64,000 nucleotides of DNA from Beroe ovata (taxonomy: Eukaryota > Ctenophora > Nuda > Beroida > Beroidae): contig CAMPET010000025.1 in NCBI GenBank assembly GCA_946803715.1, positions 289,246 to 353,245 on the forward strand, given 5' to 3'. The notes under the pieces were generated by a model. It saw only the letters and a list, made by a program, of their open reading frames with translations. It made no database searches and had not been told where the DNA came from. Shown here piece after piece: positions 23,201 to 45,266 of the stretch (its first letter is position 1; every line of letters starts with the position of its first letter). Made by a program: the position numbers and the translations under genes.

Positions 23201-26200
23201 CTTTTAAAAGTATTTATCCGATCGTAGGAGCTCACAAAAGATGGTCCTTTTCTCGAGTTATTGCTCCCTTGGCCTTTGTCAATGCTGGGTAGTGGAGAGT
23301 GGTGCTTCCATTCTTATGTGAAACCTCCTTAACTGAAATGAGCAATTTCCACTGCACTATTGTTATACCCCTCAATCACTCAGAAAGGGTCAAGAGGGAG
23401 TAACGAGCTTGTATTGCGTCATGACATTCCCTCTTTTCCAGGAACATATTCTGTGACTTTGGGGCGGATTTCACGGTAATGGACGTCAACGGGGAACAGG
23501 TTCTTTCTGTCATGGTGAGCGCCGTCTCCAAGGACGGTGACGGCATAGTCACGTGTCTTGATGAGAAGAGACACGGCTTCGAGGACGGAGATTTCGTCAC
23601 TTTCCAGGAGGTAATGGCACGGAAAACATGGTTTTATTCATGATCAGAATTTGATAGATCGCAATGTTCTATTTGACTCTATACATCATCCATCTTCGAT
23701 TGGAGATTTGTTAAATGTTACGATTGTCTTTGTAGGTAGAAGGGATGACAGAGCTAAATGGATGTGCCCCACGTAAGATTGAGGTTAAGGGACCGTACAC
23801 ATTCAGTATCGGTGACACATCTCAATTCTCTGACTATGTCAGAGGTGGAATTGTCACACAAGTCAAGATGCCGACATCCGTCAAATTTGTGAGTGATTGC
23901 TCCAATGCAACCGTGTTTCTTCCCCATTGTTCCTGCTTATCATGAACTCCCTTATGTCCATCTATCATGATAACCCATTCTCATTCCCAGAAACCTATGC
24001 GTGAGGCATTGAAAGACCCGGAAGTGATCCCTACAGACTTTGGGAAGTTTGAAGAGCCGTATCAGCACCATGTGTGTAACTTGGCCCTCTCGGAGTTCCA
24101 TCGCGAACACTCGCGATTCCCTATCCCGTACAATACGGCCGATGTCGCTACTTTTCTCGGTCTCTGTAAACAGTCGAACGAGCACTTTGCCCTCGGGCTT
24201 GAGGTAGGAGTTATCACAGTGTTATCACCGGGTATTACAGGGTGAATAGTAATGTTTCGCCCTGTGCTACTGTACTATGACGCCCGCCGTCAAATGACTC
24301 CTTCATAAAGTCTCGCCATAAACAGACACTTACGTGGTATATATTCCCAGATAAACAATGATATTTGCACCAAGTTCTGCAACGCATGTGCCGGCTCCCT
24401 GGTCGGCGTGCACGCGTTCATTGGCGGCGCAGCGGCCCAAGAAGTGATGAAAGCGTGCTCGGGCAAGTTCATGCCGGTCAAACAGTGGCTTTACTTCGAC
24501 TGTGCGGAGATTGTGCCATCGGTAAGTTGGCATGGAAATGTGGCGTCGTGAGAGGGGACGGGTGTTATCAAAACGGCATCGAGCGCAACCAATACTGATA
24601 ATTCTGGTGCTCAACTAGTTGAATTTTGTCATGCTGGAAATTTAACTCTAGTGACCGGTGAGTTGACAGTTATTGAACGGAAATGAAGGAAGGAATTAAT
24701 TACTACAAATCACTACCACTGATAGCAATAGATTGGAACTATTTCCCGACATAAAGTTGACTATCCAATAAATATCGTAGTTCAAATTTAATTTGCTGAT
24801 TCAACATGTTGGTCACCGATTGCAAAGGAGCAACGCACATATAACTATATAATATAGTTGAGAGCTCATTAGGGTTATTAGAACACCCACAAACCATCGT
24901 GGGACCATTTGCCTTGAGAGAAATATTACATAATGATCTAAATATGATTGCATGTGTATTTTCGACTATTTAAATTGCGCCATCTCAGCCCATTTCTGTG
25001 CTTAAACCCGTTGTGTTCTCAGGGTCTGACTGAAGCAGAGTGCAGTGTGTCCGGCAGCCGATACGATGGTCAAATACTGTGTCTAGGGCAGCAGTTGAAT
25101 GCTAAGATTGCTGATCAAAAGTGGTTCGTGGTCGGAGCTGGGGCTATCGGTTGTGAACTTCTGAAGAACTTTGCTATGATGGGTGTAAGTAATCCGGGTG
25201 TTGTTGTTTTGAGTTGTCCCTAATCAATCAGTCACTGATTTTCTATAGGAATGAAAAAGTGAATATCTTGTCATCACTCATCAGTGTTATTTGAGACTCA
25301 TCAAGAATGATATTAATGCCCTAGAAACACATTTGTGCGGTTCAGATCCCTGGGAAAAAATGCTCTGTTCAGGTTGGTCACAACAATGGAATGTTAACTG
25401 TAACCGATATGGACACGATTGAGCGGAGCAATTTGAACAGACAGTTCCTATTCAGAAATGAGGATGTAACGGTATGTGTGCAATGGGGTGAATGTATAGC
25501 AATGTACACTGTAGAATGTACATTGTTATACATTGATCTGCTAAATTGTATCGTGTTAAATGTTGGATTGTTGTTATATTCACTACTTGTTATTCTTATC
25601 AAGATAATAAACCATCTTCAGAAACTGAAGTCGGATACAGCATGTAAAGCAGTCAAAGTAATGAACCCTGACATCAATGTTACTTCACATCAAAACAGAG
25701 TTGGGCCAGAAACAGAAAAGGTATATACACTCCCTCACCCAATATTCAGTTTCAATAGTTGACCTGCGTGCACTTATTTCTATTCACATTTACACTGTAT
25801 GATGACAATGGTAATATTTCAGATATACACTGACAGTTTCTTTGCTAACATCGACGGTGTGGCAAACGCTCTTGACAATGTCGACGCGCGCAGCTACATG
25901 GACAGACGGTGTGTCTACTACAAGTTGCCGTTGTTGGAGTCCGGTACGCTCGGTACTAAGGGGAATGTTCAGGTTTGTGGCACTCTTTGTGTTACAACTA
26001 TCGTGTACAGTGTCACAGTTTGCATGACGTTATTCACTGTATTTGTCTACAGGTAGTTTTACCACACATCACAGAATCCTATTCGTCATCCCAAGACCCG
26101 CCCGAGAAAACCATACCCATGTGCACACTCAAGAACTTCCCTAACGCTATTGAGCACACTATCCAGTGGGCTAGGGACCAGTTCGAGGGACTGTTCACTA

Positions 26201-27984
26201 AGGGACCACAGAACTCGCACAAGTTTATCACGTACGTTTGAATAGCATGGTATTGGCGATATTGCACTGATAAATCACTATTTTCAACTATCGATTCTTC
26301 AAATCTAAACATTTAACCAATTTTCTGTTTGTTTCAGTGAGCCCAAGTTTTTGGAGAAGCAGAAAAGTGGGGGATTACTGGTAAGTTGGAAGTTAAGATT
26401 GCAGCGTAGTCACAAATAAGATCAATATTTTCGAAACATCTTTCACGACTAGCAGCAAAAGTCGTAAAAAGTATGAAGAAGACAACAGTTTTTGTGCGCG
26501 GCGTTAAGCCGCGCAAGACGCGCACTCATAGGCATGGCGTCTCGTGAGCGCTCAGGAAATGCCATGCCACATTTTTGCCTTCTATTTCAGCTATCAATAC
26601 TTGACGGGCTTAAAAAGGACCTGTCTGTTGACAAACCGAGCGATTTCAACGACTGTGTGAAGTGGGCCCGATTCCTGTTCGAGGACAACTTCCACAACAC
26701 GATCTCCCAGCTGCTTCACAACTTCCCTCCAAATCAGATGACATCATCGGGTGCTCCCTTTTGGTCCGGACCCAAGCGATGCCCGGCTCCCGTCAAGTTC
26801 GATCCTGAGAATGACGACCACGTGGATTTCATAGTGGCAGCAGCTAACCTCAGAGCGTACAATTACTCCCTCCCCGTCAACAGAGACAGAGCGTACATCA
26901 AGGAATGTGCCGTTTCAGTATCAGTTCCTACATTCACACCGAAATCCGGTGCGGGATTAGTATTCTCCCCATTCTAACTAGGATAGTAACATCCTGAATG
27001 GATTTGTTTATCCCTCACATTCCCGCATCTGAAGGTGTGAAGATAGCTGTCACTGAGGCGGAAGCTGAAGCACAAAACAATGACGATGACGACAATGGTG
27101 ACAGAGCTGACCAGATACTTGCAGAACTTAACTGTAACATGGATAAGTTACGAGCACTGAACATACAAGTTGCTGACTTTGAAAAGGTACTCTGTCATTT
27201 TATCATATCTATCTTGACTCAATTCCGAACTATCCATGGGCGCATTTCCCTAGTTTTCTTGACATTCCACTCAAACTCTCTCCTCGTCCCCAGGACGACG
27301 ATACAAACTTCCACATTGACTTCATCACTGCTTGCTCCAACCTGCGGGCTGCGTGTTACCGCATCCCCAGCGCCAACAAGTACAAGACCAAGCTGATCGC
27401 GGGTAAAATAATCCCAGCAATCGCCACGACCACAGCCGTGGTTGCAGGATTAGTCAGTATTGAGATGTACAAGATTATCAGCGGTATTGATGATGTGGAA
27501 AAGTACAAGAATGCCTTCCTAAACCTGGCGTTACCCTTCTTTGCGTTCTCTGAGCCGATTATAGCACCGAAGAACAAGTATTACGACGTGGAGTGGACGT
27601 TGTGGGACCGGTACGACATACAGGGTGACATTACGCTGCAGGAGTTGCTCGACCTCTTTGAGAAGGAGCACAAGTTGGAGATATCCATGCTATCCCAGGG
27701 TGTGTGCATGCTGTACGCTTTCTTCATGCCGCCGGATAAAAGGAAGGAGAGGGGAGCTATGAAGTGAGTATCACACCCATCATGATTCCATATTGATTTC
27801 CCTCATTAAAATAACGACTTCCCTCATTAATTACGATACCATATTCAGAATCACAGAGGTGGTGGAATTGGTTACCAAGAAGAAGTTGCCATCACACAAG
27901 CGAGCCCTCGTATTGGAAATATGTTGCAATGATTCAGAAGGCGAAGATGTGGACACTCCTTACATCAATTATCTTCTTCCTTAG
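17248..27984 (+). CDS. UBA1: Ubiquitin-activating enzyme E1 (UBA1)
   Basis: Eighteen coding exons, all phase-consistent: 17248-17322, 21963-22048, 22506-22674, 22759-23000, 23442-23610, 23736-23888, 23991-24203, 24351-24521, 25023-25184, 25373-25471, 25622-25720, 25823-25972, 26053-26231, 26338-26380, 26591-26948, 27035-27186, 27294-27763, 27849-27984. The product has 1041 residues (human 1058). It adenylates ubiquitin with ATP and passes it to E2 enzymes. Seen: an N-terminal basic signal (TKKRKVE), an inactive adenylation half beginning [14 protein letters not shown], the active ATP site [32 protein letters not shown], catalytic Cys at about 620 in [28 protein letters not shown], and a ubiquitin-fold domain ending in [12 protein letters not shown]. 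The acceptor TTTACAG directly precedes the ATG. A possible 5' UTR exon with donor GTGAGT at 17132 would offer a cis-splicing explanation. Intron 1 is 4.6 kb. Confidence 0.98.
19597..19679. mobile_element. Miniature Tc1/mariner-type hairpin element
   Basis: An 83-bp near-perfect hairpin. The left end CAGGGTGTGCCAAAATAAAC is mirrored by GTTTTTTTGGCACACCCTG, and TA flanks both sides, as expected for Tc1/mariner insertion. It lies in UBA1 intron 1. No coding capacity. Confidence 0.85.
19869..20084 (-). CDS. Candidate 70-residue secreted peptide precursor
   Basis: An ORF from the ATG at 20081 to the TAG at 19869. Residues 1-25 ([20 protein letters not shown], then TTAES) form a textbook signal peptide with a plausible cut near TTA-ES. 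The remaining ~45 residues include a short amphipathic stretch [12 protein letters not shown], a Gly/Ala-rich GAGGNAGA linker and an acidic end; there is only one Cys outside the start of the signal region. A very strong acceptor, CAACTTCTGTCCCTCAG, ends 3 nt before the ATG, the same arrangement as in the other genes here. The gene lies inside UBA1 intron 1 on the opposite strand. I do not recognise the family; a neuropeptide, hormone or antimicrobial precursor are all possible, and no dibasic-amidation pattern is convincing. Expression is unproven. Confidence 0.55.
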   Translation of the reverse strand: MMSVFCATLLVVLMGACLIDTTTAESQTVGVKWLHDMVRKTGAGGNAGASKEESVIMGEEDADLSKFVRLS

Positions 27985-28667
27985 TCAGAACAGTATCCTC
28001 AAATTTAGTAGTTTTTCATTGTCGGTACTGCTCTCTTGTCTGACTTTCTTGGCTTTTGAATTTTGTGCGGAGCTATTCGTATTTGTGAAGAGCAAAATAG
28101 GGGGAAATACTTCACGGTTTATCAAGATGTGCTGATAGTCAAACCCGTTTGGATGGATATCTTTTCCCAATGTCCTGCTAGAACTTTGGGTACATTATAT
28201 TGTTATTTGGTTTGTTGATAACATGCTGCGGGATTTTTCAAATCTGTTTTCAGAGAAATTTTCAGCCTCATATGCACTTGGCAATGCAGTTAGATCTATT
28301 TTAACGAACACATTAGATTTGGTTATATTGGCTGATATTTCTTTTTGGGAATATTCAATGTTTATAATTTTGACACGGTGACAGTGACCAAATGTTGTAT
28401 GGTTGAACGTTTTCAGTTTTGTTGAGAAGTTGGTTGAGTTAGAATTCAATCACGAATTGTACTCTACGTACGTTACTTCGATTTCAGCGTTTCTCGAACC
28501 GATTTGTTCTCATGTGAGCAGCTCCACAGTGATTGTGAATTGTATTTGTATTCAATTTAAAATACATGATACATACTTGATTGTTGATACTTGACTATAC
28601 GTATAGCTACTATCTATCTAGTTTAGTATTGTTTGTCTGGCGATGCTTGACAATGACAGTATAGTGT

Positions 28668-28673
28668 AATAAA
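28668..28673 (+). terminator. Candidate polyadenylation signal of UBA1
   Basis: A canonical AATAAA 684 nt after the UBA1 stop codon, followed by a GT-containing stretch. It would place the UBA1 3' end near 28690, before the MAPKAPK gene. Confidence 0.5.
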
Positions 28674-29307
28674 AACATGTGCACACGTTTGACGTTGCGC
28701 GGCTTCGGGCGCCCTCTTATGTATCCGGTCCCGTACGAAGGCGTATGATACTACATACTATTCTTATTGCGCACAAAGCTGCAAAGCATCATTGTGAATG
28801 CATATGTACCGTAACGTATGTTAGGCGCGCGCCCCTTTTTAGGTCGGTAATAAATCATGCAAAACATGAAACAGCGCGCGGCGAGAATTTGACATAAAAA
28901 CAATTATAACATGAACAATGAAAATACTATGCAGGGGCTGGAGGATTACAGACCTCCTCTTTAGTCCTTTTCAATGTTGCTACTGTAGGTTACATGATAT
29001 TGATAACACTGAAATCAAATGAATTGCAAAATTCAGAGCAAAGTTGTTGTGAAAATAAAAGCGTGCTGATAAAATAAATAATCTCCACTTACTGCTTGCA
29101 TTGACTGGAACCAATGGCCAGGCCATCAACAACAAATGTTCATGATTTAGATCAAGATGATCAAGAATTATTTTGACCCATTTTATGTACCATAAAATGT
29201 GAGGAAATTGCTGCCTACTTCTGTATNGAGGATGTTAACTTGAGCTGTTGAGTGTAAACTGTAAGGCCTTAAATGAGTCATTTCAGTGAATCTGAATTGT
29301 ATTTTAG

Positions 29308-38708
<9,401 letters not shown>

Positions 38709-41586
38709 AGGGTGTCACGTGACTTGTATCCCATGACAGCACACACGTGTGATATCATAAGATGACGTCATAGGAGAGATCATGCTTGGACTATATCTTC
38801 TACGGGGAAATATCGAATCAATGACGAATATTTGTAGCGTAGAATTGACCATTTTCTGGAGAATTTGGCTGATTTTGAGTTTGTTGATTTTAGGTGATTT
38901 GGGTGCGAAATACTAAATCTGTAAGTCGTGTGCATGAAGATTGATATCAGCTTTTAGGTGAAGAAATCGTTGTTATTGTATTTCTAAATGATTTAATACT
39001 CCAATCGCTCAAATCAACGTTGCATTTTAATAAGAATCGAGATGCAAGTGCAGAACAGAGTTAATTTATTCTAGCTCTTCAACAGGAGCTGAATTTTGAT
39101 CTTGCTAGTAACAATCTGATATTAGTGTGCAGCATAAAGTGGGGCTGTCACTTTGCCATTGGCTAAAATCTATGACAGCTGCCAATGATTGGGCACTGTA
39201 TGAGTGACACGTGGCAATACGCTGACCAATGATGGGTAGGTACTAGATATACTGATCACATGGTCTAGGCAACGATCAGCAGGGAAATGCTTTAATGCAC
39301 GATGTGTGTGGTTGAGTGTGTGTCCGTGTGTGTGTGTGTGTGTGTGTGNGTCTGTGTCTGTGTCTGTATGTCTGTGTCTGTATGTCTGTCTTTCGAAGTG
39401 TGGCTGTATCTGTGTTCGTGTGTGTGCGGTTACACCGTGCGTATGTCTATGATTATTGATTGATCAATTTAAAGTTGGTGGATACTTACATGTATGGGGT
39501 ATTTTTAACCCACTTTCAAATTGCAGTTATACCATCAAATGAAAACTGCAGATATAATATATTTTGCAGTATACATTCTGAACAGTGTGTGAGTGTGTGT
39601 GTGTACTGTGTGTGTATGTACTGTGTGTGTGCGCGTGTGTTTATGCGTGATTCTCTTGCTATATTATCATTGCGAGCATGGCAATTGTACAACAACGTTG
39701 CAGCTCCAAAAATAGAACACAGGTTAAGCTCTTGTATAACTGCTGAGTGTTATAATAAGCTAGCATATCTTTCAACAACTTACTAATCGGTTAGCTGCAA
39801 AGTGTACAACTGAGGGTTTTGCAAACATGGCTGTTTCCTTGGATATAATACAGCGATAGCGGTGATGACAGCAACAACACGTGTACAAGATACGGATAAA
39901 CCGAGCTCTTATACCGCATACACCCCATGTAATAATACACACGTCGCATACAAAGAACAAACATACACATAAACAATTATACACAGATCACATACGATCA
40001 TACACATAAACAAACACTTTTCCATGTCAATGCTCAATACACGCTTCACATGCAAGATGTATAATACCGCCTCCTTGTAATATAATATCCGGTGTAGGTG
40101 TGTAGGAGTGAAACCTTACACTCTGATTGCACAAACAGTGCATTGAGAGGTTGTCCACGTAGCAGGGATGGTCATGTTATATGCCTCATTATCTTCATAT
40201 CTGGAGAGTTAGACTGGTGAATATTGTAATAGCAACTGGCAATACCCAGATAGCCAGTGCTATTGTTTCTATTGTATTGCGTTTACAGTAATTTCTAAAG
40301 CATCTGTAATTTCTTACTGCACTTAGTAAGTGTACAATTCAGTCATGGTATTAATATTCCATCTACATTCGATATGGTCATCGTACAAGATCATGATTAT
40401 TCATTATGCTGGCTTGGATGGTGATGTAATTCAATTCAAGTGCATAGTCATATTGGACAGCTAAATAGCGGAACATATGGAAGGCGCTCTGGCTTAGTTC
40501 TTATACGCGCAAGTTGCATGAGCGCGCGCGCACGCGCGTCACTAATACGTAGCGCGCACACATTGGCCGGATCATTTGCTTTGGCTTGCCTTTTCAACAA
40601 GAATCGCAGCCACTTCGGGTTCGAGAAAACCTTGTGACGTTTTAGGGCACAGGGCACTACGTTGGGGCACACAGGGCACTACGTCAGGGTACAGTCCACA
40701 GGGATTTAAGGTATTCGATCGAGATCGAAAGTGTACGTCTGGCTGTCCGCTTTATCCAGAACTAGCAACATATTCGTGCAACTGGGTAAGGTCTATGATG
40801 AAACAGTGTTTTCATTACGGAAATTGAAAGATCGGTAGGCTAGGTTCGGTCCATGCCATTGCCTTGTGCCTATCCGGCAATGCTAATGGCTAACCACTAA
40901 CGTGCCCAGAAAGTTCTCCATATTTTGCCGAAATGGAAATGACCATCATGAACAACTAGATCAGAGCATAACTGGCTGAATAACTGGCTGAATATACGCA
41001 ACGGACATTGCATCCCAAAGAACGAAATACAATCATCATTCGTTTCTCGTTATTCAGATTTCAGACAATGTGTATCAGAGCTTTCTAATATGAGTATGGA
41101 GTACATAGTACAAGTTGTTTCAAGAAATCCTCAAGTTTCGCAGTCAAAATGACTTATACAGTAAATTTCATTTCAAGGGGTTTTAACCATAACATTGAAT
41201 AATAAGTACAAAATCTGTCACATTTCGGGAAACCCCATTAATGCAACATTTTTGCTGGTAAACAATGCGCTGCGTTGAATGCTGTAAGCCGCGCAAATCG
41301 AACTTTCGCAATGCTATCAAGAAACACTTTCGTTACAGCACCACGCGCAAAATTTGTGTCAGAAGAACCTTTCATGGCAATTTCTTTCTATCAGGGCTAA
41401 ATTTATCATAGTAACTGCACTCGAAGATTGCGAAAACTTTTCACAACCACAAAACTGTGTCGAGGACGTGACAAATCATCTATTAAAGAGTTCATTCTGA
41501 TACAAATATTCGCTCCAACACCTATTTTCTGTACTAACAAATTGCAAACTTAACGATTGTTCGTTTACCCCATCGCATGTTTTGAA
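38709..41586. other. Convergent intergenic region between MAPKAPK and LANCL
   Basis: No supported gene. It contains TG/TCTG microsatellites around 39304-39430 and 39585-39645, a GCGCGCGC-rich patch near 40515-40560, and otherwise AT-rich DNA. It carries the 3' flanks of two converging genes. Confidence 0.7.
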
Positions 41587-42827
41587 CTACTTTGGTACTT
41601 GAAAGCCGGGGAATGCAGCTGATTTAGGATGGAGCATATCAGCATAGAAATACATGACCCCAGCCAACCCATCGAACAGTTTCATATCCTTGTCATAGGT
41701 ATTGGACACATCTTTCTGATTCATAGACCACTCCGTGTAGTGTACAGCTTTCCCTAGCCAGGTAGGGTCATCAGTTTTCTGATACATGTCAAGGAATGTG
41801 TACGCATTACCCAGAGTCCCATGGCACAGCCCATGTCCCTTACGTAGCAGCCCTCTCTGCCACACAGGTGTGGCACATCGTATAGCCTCCTGTAGGAAGT
41901 TGCCACCCACCTTGGTGTGCATAGCCGTGAGGAGTGGCACCAGACCCGGCGACCCGTGACACCACTGGACCAGCTGGTCAAGTTGGGAGCCAAGCGACGA
42001 CCTCAGGTTGTTGGAGGGGTATCGGTGAGTGAGCAGGTAGTTGACAGCAGGGTTTACCACCTTGTCCAATTCCTCGGCGGATAGGCAATCAGTTTGGAGT
42101 AGAGTGTAGATGATTCCTGATAAGCCATGTGCTGCACCAAGGTAGTACTTGTCATGCCATGTGTACTGTAGCGTGGCGTTGGGACATGACTTAGCTTCCT
42201 CCTTACCAACGGTCATAATGTGGTTTACCATCTTACCGATTAGTCTATCATCAATACTATCGGGTAGGTATCGCTTAGCAAAGAGGAGAGCGAATAGGTA
42301 TCCAGCACACCCGTACATTACTTCCTGTGACATGACCTTGTCAGTGAAGGCGAGTTCACTGAGTGTCTGCAGTCCCTGAGTGCAGTGCCGCGCCACTGCA
42401 GTGTTGTCACACATTGTGTACAGTACCGCCGCTAGAGCGAGCACGCCACCATCGCCACACAGGAACGTCAACTTTCTCCCGTTCAGCTTGTTAAGTGGCT
42501 GAGTGATGAGGTCTAATCCTCGCTCTAACGCATGTTTGCGCTGTGTCGGGCTATTCAAGTAGATAGTTTCAGCCAATCGTAGGTATAGCAGAGCAAGCCC
42601 GCTCGTGCCGCTGTAGATGCTGTAATCTTTCCGCTTGTAGCCGCCACTTTCTAACCCTGCCTCTAACTTGACCAGTCCCTCCTCAATAGACTGTACAAGT
42701 CGATCACGCCATGCGCCACTAGCACTTCCGTTAGTGTAGTAGTCAGTAACAACAACATTGCACGAGGTGGATCCGTGTTGGAAACAGCGTGTCCACGCTA
42801 CTTCACTCATCGCATTGCGTTTACAAC
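41587..42827 (-). CDS. LANCL1: LanC-like protein (LANCL family)
   Basis: A single coding exon. Start chosen at the ATG at 42810 (MSEVAWTRC..., 407 residues; LANCL1 is 399), because a strong acceptor TTTCCTCCCTTCTCTAG ends 17 nt upstream and excludes the earlier in-frame ATG at 42852. The fold is a seven-fold double alpha barrel; GxxG repeats such as YSGTSGLALLYL, CGDGGVLALAA, GCAGYLFALLF, GAAHGLSGI and HGTLGNAY are visible. Zinc ligands are Cys284 in QWCHGSPGL and Cys329-His330 in GLCHGT. The end AAFPGFQVP resembles the FPAFEL tail of LANCL1. Animal LANCL proteins are glutathione-binding and are reported to add glutathione to dehydrated amino acids in damaged proteins. Assignment to LANCL1, 2 or 3 is uncertain. 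It faces away from the 43-47 kb region. Confidence 0.95.
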
Positions 42828-45227
42828 CTAGAGAAGGGAGGAAATCAGTCAATCAATTAGCCGATCAATTAGTGAATCGATAATCAATCAATCAATCAAT
42901 AAAACGATCAATCAACCACAACAACAACACCTTCTCTGAAAACGCATTGCTAATGTACTATCCTACATTCAGTGCTAATGCCCAATTGTAACCCTATACT
43001 TGTTCGAATCAACTATGGGACACACACACACACACTCTTACAGTTACAACATTATCAAGGATAAAGGAATGCGCCACACAGATAACACACGGTACGTTAA
43101 TCCAATATGCGGAGTGACTGAAGTGAGCCACATGTAACTGTCTCTTACAGTTGAGTGCTATATTTAGAGTGGGTACAAACGGCACAGAGACAGAAGTGTG
43201 GTATTCTCTATGCTATACTACTCGCAATACATTTGGCATTCAGGAACGTGGGATGGCTTCACCTCACAAACACAGATGACACTTAATCCTAGATTGTCTG
43301 TACAAAGTCCGTATAATATTCTAAAATATGCGGAAATATGCAAACATAACTCATTACAGCATGGTTTCAGCAGCATAACAACAGCGAATAAGTGTATCAG
43401 ACAGTTATGATTATGATAAGCCAGGCATCTGCGAATATCTTTAACTTGCTCTTATCATACAATGGATATAGTATAAATAGCATATATCCATCATGCAAAC
43501 TCGAGTCTTTGTAATTTAATAACATAAAAGCCGAGTGTGTCTAAACAAAGAAATTAGCAGACTTTATGTGTTCAATGATTTAGGGAGCTACTTTAACAAT
43601 GCGGTTGCTTAATGGTACCTAATCAGTAATATTATGTCTCGACACAATTCAAAGCTAGGGTTGACGATTAGATCCAGAAAAATCTACTGTTACGGTCTGA
43701 ACTTCCCTGGCTATAACAGTTTTTAGAAAGCTGAAAACCAGTTCCCTTAATCTTCAAGAAGCTGACGAAAATGTTTGAAAGCTGACGAAAATGACAAGAA
43801 AAATGACAACAAAAGCTGACGAAAATGACAAGAAAGTTTAATTCTAATCAAGAAAATAAGTGAAATGACAGTAGCTTGCAATAAAACAAACAAATTAATA
43901 GTAAAAAAATGCGTAAAGTACATGATAAATTGAACAAATGTTAATTAATGTTCAATGAATATTGAATAAAGAAGAATCCAAATTATGAAAGGGTATTATT
44001 ATTCATGTCAAAGCGTCTATGATGTCAATTGCTGTCATTATAAGCTGTATGCTATGGCATACTTAACTTCTCTATTAGTTGAGTTGCTATTGAGTTGCTT
44101 TTAGAACCATCAAATTCGTATACCTAAACACACCTGTGAGTGTCTGTGAACTCTGTGTGTGTGTGTGTGTGTGTACTCTGTGTGTGTGTGTNNNNNNNNN
44201 NNNNNNNNNNNNNNNNNNNNNNNNNNNNNNNNNNNNNNNNNNNNNNNNNNNNNNNNNNNNNNNNNNNNNNNNNNNNNNNNNNNNNNNNNNNNNNNNNNNN
44301 NNNNNNNNNNNNNNNNNNNNNNNNNNNNNNNNNNNNNNNNNNNNNNNNNNNNNNNNNNNNNNNNNNNNNNNNNNNNNNNNNNNNNNNNNNNNNNNNNNNN
44401 NNNNNNNNNNNNNNNNNNNNNNNNNNNNNNNNNNNNNNNNNNNNNNNNNNNNNNNNNNNNNNNNNNNNNNNNNNNNNTGTGTGTGTGTGTGTGTGTGTGT
44501 GTGTGTCAAAGAAATACCGCAACAAGTTAATAACAGCAACCACCCTCTCAGTCGGGGTGTAAGGAATGAAGTCATACTCATAACAAGGAACAAGGAGCGC
44601 AGGTGAAGATCTACATCATTCATGGGTGAAGCATATACTTATCCATTTCATGAAAATTGTATTAACTCTATCATCACAGCTATGATAGGAAATGTGAGGC
44701 GGTCAGTAATGAACAATAAAACAAGGTACCTTGTACTTCAAACAATGTACAGTTTAGGAGAGGATGATCGTCCACTATGAACATTGAACATAGGACAAGT
44801 GAAAACGAATTGTGTGATGTACATTATCTCTGTATACACAATCCCCTTCCAGTAAATATATTTGGCCCCATGCCAACTACTGTATTCTCTGCGTACGGTA
44901 ACAATATCAGGTACATTAGCAAGAAGTTCTGTGTGTCTGTGTTACAAATAAAACACAGTTAAGTTATTGGGTTGTCTTCACTTTAAGTTTCATGGTTGAG
45001 ACCAATCGTCAGAAGACATTTCAATATGGTGTATAAAACAGTTAAGGTCTGAACTACTCCTTCTGTGTATATGTATGGATATGTTTGCGTGTGTGTGTGT
45101 ATGTTTGTGTGTATTTGACATTTGTGTGTGTAGGTACTGTGTGTGTGTATAACGTGTGTATGAAGTATGTGTATGTGTGCGTGTGTGCACTGTGCGTGTG
45201 TGTGTTTGTGTGTGTGTGTGTGTTTGT

Positions 45228-45266
<39 letters not shown>

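Noticed and set aside
44087-44623. Overlapping long frames across the N gap and TG array
   Set aside because: They exist only because Ns and dinucleotide repeats contain no stops; no gene content.
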